Shown here: positions 62,201 to 64,000 of the stretch, piece after piece
Numbering within the stretch: the first letter of the stretch is position 1
Layout of the letters: every line of letters starts with the position of its first letter
Source of the DNA: CAYFPS01 sp964345075
GTDB taxonomy: Bacteria; CAIWAD01
Direction: 5' to 3'
DNA length: 64,000 bases
Assembly (NCBI GenBank): GCA_964345075.1
Contig: CAYFPS010000001.1
Span: 1 to 64,000, forward strand
The notes under the pieces: model-generated
What the model was told of the DNA's origin: nothing
The model's database searches: none
Seen by the model: the letters and a program-made list of their open reading frames with translations, nothing else
Program-made: the position numbers and the translations under genes

Positions 62201-63766
62201 AAACATCGAGGGACCGACCTGGGCCACACCGTGATCCAGGAAGCTGCTCCAGAAGCCACCCGCAACGGCATTGTTATAGGCCGTATGTGTGTTGGATGTA
62301 GCAAAGCCCATGCAGGCAGCGGAGCCACGAGGCGTGCTGACATCACCCTTGCGCATGAAGGCCTCTGTCTCACAGGTATAGTCAAAATCACCCGTCGAGC
62401 AAGTGAAAATGGCCACCACCGGCGGCATGCCATAATTGATGAAGTTGGATTCGCTGTCAATGAAGGAATTGCTCAGGCCATCCATGCCGATCCAGCCACG
62501 GTAGTTGTAGAGCGCGATTCCCTGATTGAACCAGTTGTTTACATCACCGGCATCACTGTTCGGGTACCAGAGCGTGTCCACATCCGTGATACCTTCCTCC
62601 ACCATGTCGCTGACAATGGTGCGGGACTGCTGAATCATGCTGATCGCATCCCAGCCGGTTGTCAGGGCGGCGCCTTCCAGCCAGGCCGTACCCGCCATGG
62701 TCGGGGTCGTCTCGTAATAGAGGATCTTGTTACACATGGTGCCCAGCTGAGTGGCGTTCTCAACGGAGAGGCGACCGACGGCCACATCACCGTAAATATC
62801 ACCACCATCAACGCAGGCGTATGCGTGATCGTACTGGCCTGAATAGCCCGTGCCATTGGTCGGTAGATTGTAGTCGCCGCTGACACTGGGATCACCCACC
62901 AGCATGACGAATGCGGGAGCTTCTTCCCAGTTGGCGTAGGCATTGCTGATGTAATTCTTGATGGCGCTTGCCGTCCAGCTGCCCACTTCGCTTTCTCCGG
63001 CAACCGTCACTGTGTGTCCCTTGTCCCGCTTCCATTCAAGCAGGCTCTGCAGATAAGCGTTGTTCTGGACAATACTGTTGCGGGCAAGAACCAGATACGC
63101 CCCGGGAAGGTTCGATTGCATCTCACGCAGATTCTGCTGAGTGACCAGCTCGTGCGCCGCTTCAGGCACAATACCGGGCAACGGTGATACATCTGCGCGC
63201 AGGGGCTGCGTGACATTCGAAGACGCCTGCTGTGTAACACGCAGTGTTGCCTGGCGCAAAAGGAAGGTGGTTCCGCTGACTCCGTCGTAGCGCACCGGAA
63301 CAAGACCCAGCTGGGCCATCGACTGACCGCGGGCGATAAACGTCTCGCCAATCTTCAGCGCTTCGGCGGGATAGCCTTGTGAGCTGTAGAGATGCTGATC
63401 CAAAGACCAGCTGGCCGGTCCTTCCAGGTCGGGACCCGTTTCTGCCTGCACAGGCATGGGCCTGCCCGGAACGCTTTCCCACACGGGATTCTCCAGGCTG
63501 ACAAGCAGCTCATGACCTGCATCGAGCTGGATCAGCTCGGAGACAAAGGGCAGAGCGGGAGCACCCAGGCCGGGCAGCTCAAGGCATCCATCCAGATTGA
63601 GCTGAAGCCAGGCTTCTCCATTCATACTGATCGTCTGCGGGGATTCAGACATGGACCAATTCAGCAGCAGATCCTGACCATCCTGGCTGGATTCAAGCGA
63701 CCAGGCATGCAGCATCGCAGGCAGGCATAGTCCTGCCACGAGGGGGAGTATGGACTTTCGGAGCAT
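59198..63766 (-). CDS. gingipain-like (peptidase C25 family) giant secreted protein, paralogue
   Basis: 1522 residues from ATG 63766 (GGGAG upstream and a clean signal peptide, ILPLVAGLCLPAMLHA). Same layout as its downstream neighbour: propeptide, C25-type domain with VMLVGDPSV, GGDIYGDVAVGRLS, NYRGWIG (His replaced, near residue 421) and IFTCSTGDF (Cys near 454), then beta domains and two nidogen-like segments (EVAVCSNGFIAF; QVSVCSNGFIVM), ending in an Fn3-like domain and a short polar tail. First gene of the two-gene operon. Probable surface or secreted protease or protease-derived binding protein. Confidence 0.82.
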   Translation of the reverse strand: MLRKSILPLVAGLCLPAMLHAWSLESSQDGQDLLLNWSMSESPQTISMNGEAWLQLNLDGCLELPGLGAPALPFVSELIQLDAGHELLVSLENPVWESVPGRPMPVQAETGPDLEGPASWSLDQHLYSSQGYPAEALKIGETFIARGQSMAQLGLVPVRYDGVSGTTFLLRQATLRVTQQASSNVTQPLRADVSPLPGIVPEAAHELVTQQNLREMQSNLPGAYLVLARNSIVQNNAYLQSLLEWKRDKGHTVTVAGESEVGSWTASAIKNYISNAYANWEEAPAFVMLVGDPSVSGDYNLPTNGTGYSGQYDHAYACVDGGDIYGDVAVGRLSVENATQLGTMCNKILYYETTPTMAGTAWLEGAALTTGWDAISMIQQSRTIVSDMVEEGITDVDTLWYPNSDAGDVNNWFNQGIALYNYRGWIGMDGLSNSFIDSESNFINYGMPPVVAIFTCSTGDFDYTCETEAFMRKGDVSTPRGSAACMGFATSNTHTAYNNAVAGGFWSSFLDHGVAQVGPSMFAGKATLAENLPDGDANAEHFSNWANLMGDPGMDMWCGVPQALSVSLDSGSSFALGSGMVEATVTAGGQPVASATVCLRQSGFVSRGLTDAAGHVLLSVDDAVAGSVALTASKPDFLPDRETVTASAQSFLAMVDFQPAGDGLVQPGETVSLSPLVQNMGSTTISGLSATLVSLNSALTVNDATASWSSSISSGQQAAASNTWQITVNGDATDLAEVALAINYSWSGGSSSDIAALGLSNPLFQASSYAFTPGGSSLLPGVTSDLALELSNIGNMAASGFSFTLSTSDAFVSIDSGSDTGTFAVGGAATLDYTLSVDALAVRGHRANFDLYWSGAGMSGVMTFSATVGAPGATSPTGPDGYGYFAHEDTDASSLAPAYQWIEIAPSVGGGGTNLNLSDYGDEQDDAATINLPFNVVYYGIAYGEVAVCSNGFIAFEPGAVNQTDYRNHHLPSGLGPDAMIAVAWDDHILSGGSSVSWKHDALNHRVIVEWYQMQHNGSGGTNTFQIVLMDPDYYPTPTGDSPILLQYNDWSNTQSNSYDFPGCSVGIKDEHSLNGMTLTNYQIDDPSISGFNDGKAILITTDEGTYLTGTDNNPPAISVVPVGTVQPGVEPTLSATITDPSGVAFAEAHWRVVGGTWESGYMTHGAGDTWYRSVSAQPLNTVVEYYVTATDLAVPQNSGTSSSYSYTVVAGNPPTGPDGYGYSIYDVDDALEATPYLWHDISAMGSALGLGDDQTATVNLPFTAVYYGNTFSQVSVCSNGFIVMGNDSYSSYSNYGLASGNGTDNMIAPLWDDLNPSSGGQVRIADLGDGRFVVAWLGVPHYGTSTYETFQVVIHDPALWQTQTGDSKIVMQYQQASDVGGCSVGMQDGSSNVGIQYLYNGSYGSNAASITANQSLTITTGTPALQPIGTVSITTTGSNLVLSWDDVGAPSYKVYTDSNPYGAFASLLANTTGTSISTPATGSGAFYQVRSSSESLLTARSSWQPVIVYHPATNKTNGDEE

Positions 63767-64000
63767 GGAAATCTCCCGATAAGGCCTCTGGGGGCGATTG
63801 ATGTTGTTCACTTAGTTGGGCTTGAGGAGTATAGCGTTTGCGCAAAGCTGCTCCAAGCTAAAAATTGACCCTCTAACAGCTTCCAAAGCTGGTTCAGAAA
63901 GACACCCGATTATTCAGGCTGTACGATTGTTCGCCTCTTTAACATTTCAATTCCTTAGCTTTCCGGATCAGGCCTTGACAGATCAGGATCCTTACATGTC
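63767..64000. other. 234-bp region upstream of the C25 operon
   Basis: More AT-rich than its surroundings; should hold the promoter of the C25 operon on the minus strand. I see no ORF, RNA gene or clear operator. Continues beyond the window. Confidence 0.5.

Larger units (their letters stand above)
7452..63191. repeat. dispersed octamer TGTATCAC / GTGATACA, 63 exact copies
   Basis: Start positions of TGTATCAC on the plus strand: 8443, 8646, 9164, 12578, 14999, 15352, 16306, 16669, 16700, 18866, 25082, 25334, 27355, 29796, 30938, 34225, 34619, 38460, 39521, 39936, 42795, 43306, 45080, 47487, 47741, 48500, 48800, 49144, 49375, 53182, 53691, 53784, 54749, 58524, 60257, 61307. GTGATACA: 7452, 8001, 13039, 13886, 14289, 15560, 24701, 25931, 28373, 30324, 32202, 32601, 36865, 38000, 39305, 43098, 43980, 44542, 44685, 47776, 48933, 54107, 55685, 58853, 61684, 61948, 63184. 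About two copies are expected by chance. All but 25931 and 54749 lie in or at the edge of genes. The base after TGTATCAC is almost never T. Counted by eye, so a few may be missed. Confidence 0.9.

Noticed and set aside
7452..63191. TGTATCAC as a Chi, KOPS or similar polar element
   Set aside because: Copies are split 36 to 27 between strands with no switch point, whereas such elements are strongly oriented with replication. A short window cannot exclude this completely.
1..64000. CRISPR arrays, tRNA or rRNA genes, insertion sequences
   Set aside because: The only regular repeats are 7, 12 and 136 bp without spacer structure; no tRNA cloverleaf, rRNA segment or transposase-like protein was recognised by eye.

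Overview
This window comes from a Gram-negative, flagellated, respiratory bacterium that has type IX secretion and multihaem cytochromes. The evidence is PorD, three PorV/PorQ-type barrels, four secreted proteins with an NPFNP-type C-terminal sorting domain, two gingipain-like (C25) proteins, two flagellins and an octahaem reductase operon. T9SS together with flagella suggests an FCB-superphylum lineage outside the classical Bacteroidota, probably a candidate phylum. No rRNA, tRNA, CRISPR array or insertion sequence was recognised, so placement is inference.

Layout. 1-446: tandem and short repeats. 447-5556: surface multihaem cytochrome, membrane class III cyclase-like sensor, glutathione peroxidase and a Fur-family regulator. 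5578-11451: a five-gene octahaem tetrathionate reductase / cytochrome b / YeeE-rhodanese operon flanked by two copies of one 30-bp regulatory element. 11564-16917: transglutaminase-like protein, DTW tRNA-modifying enzyme, dCMP deaminase and PepN. 17033-19379: CDF transporter, SpmA, SpmB. 19504-23100: two adjacent thioredoxin-fold proteins, each with an in-frame TGA at the first active-site Cys followed by a SECIS-like hairpin; read as selenoproteins they are 592 and 570 aa. 23484-28952: small unknown protein, M48 peptidase, MFS exporter, and pyruvate phosphate dikinase with a histone-like Lys/Ala tail. 29075-40738: a long minus-strand run mixing central metabolism (Fbp, HAD phosphatase, tryptophanase, PdxJ, an isocitrate/isopropylmalate-type dehydrogenase) with envelope proteins (YibQ-type protein, lipoproteins, PorV-like barrels, sorting-domain protein). 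41249-47508: two flagellin genes with sigma-28-like promoters, separated by a secreted amidotransferase, an SGNH hydrolase, a tautomerase and bacterioferritin. 47564-54720: barrels, PorD, PorQ-like protein, thiamine pyrophosphokinase and an SSS transporter. 54765-63766: two giant C25-type secreted proteins in tandem.

The strongest genome-scale signal is the octamer TGTATCAC (complement GTGATACA). I find 63 exact copies, about one per kb against about two expected by chance. They lie in both orientations, nearly all inside genes of unrelated function and in several reading frames. Density and placement resemble the DNA uptake sequences of Neisseria and Pasteurellaceae, and I know of no such sequence in this kind of organism. 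The second strong signal is the pair of selenocysteine-type UxxC thioredoxin-fold proteins, which ordinary gene calling would truncate.

Starts were moved from the longest ORF where a Shine-Dalgarno sequence, signal peptide or gene overlap favoured another codon. Substrates of transporters and of several enzymes are not determined by the sequence.
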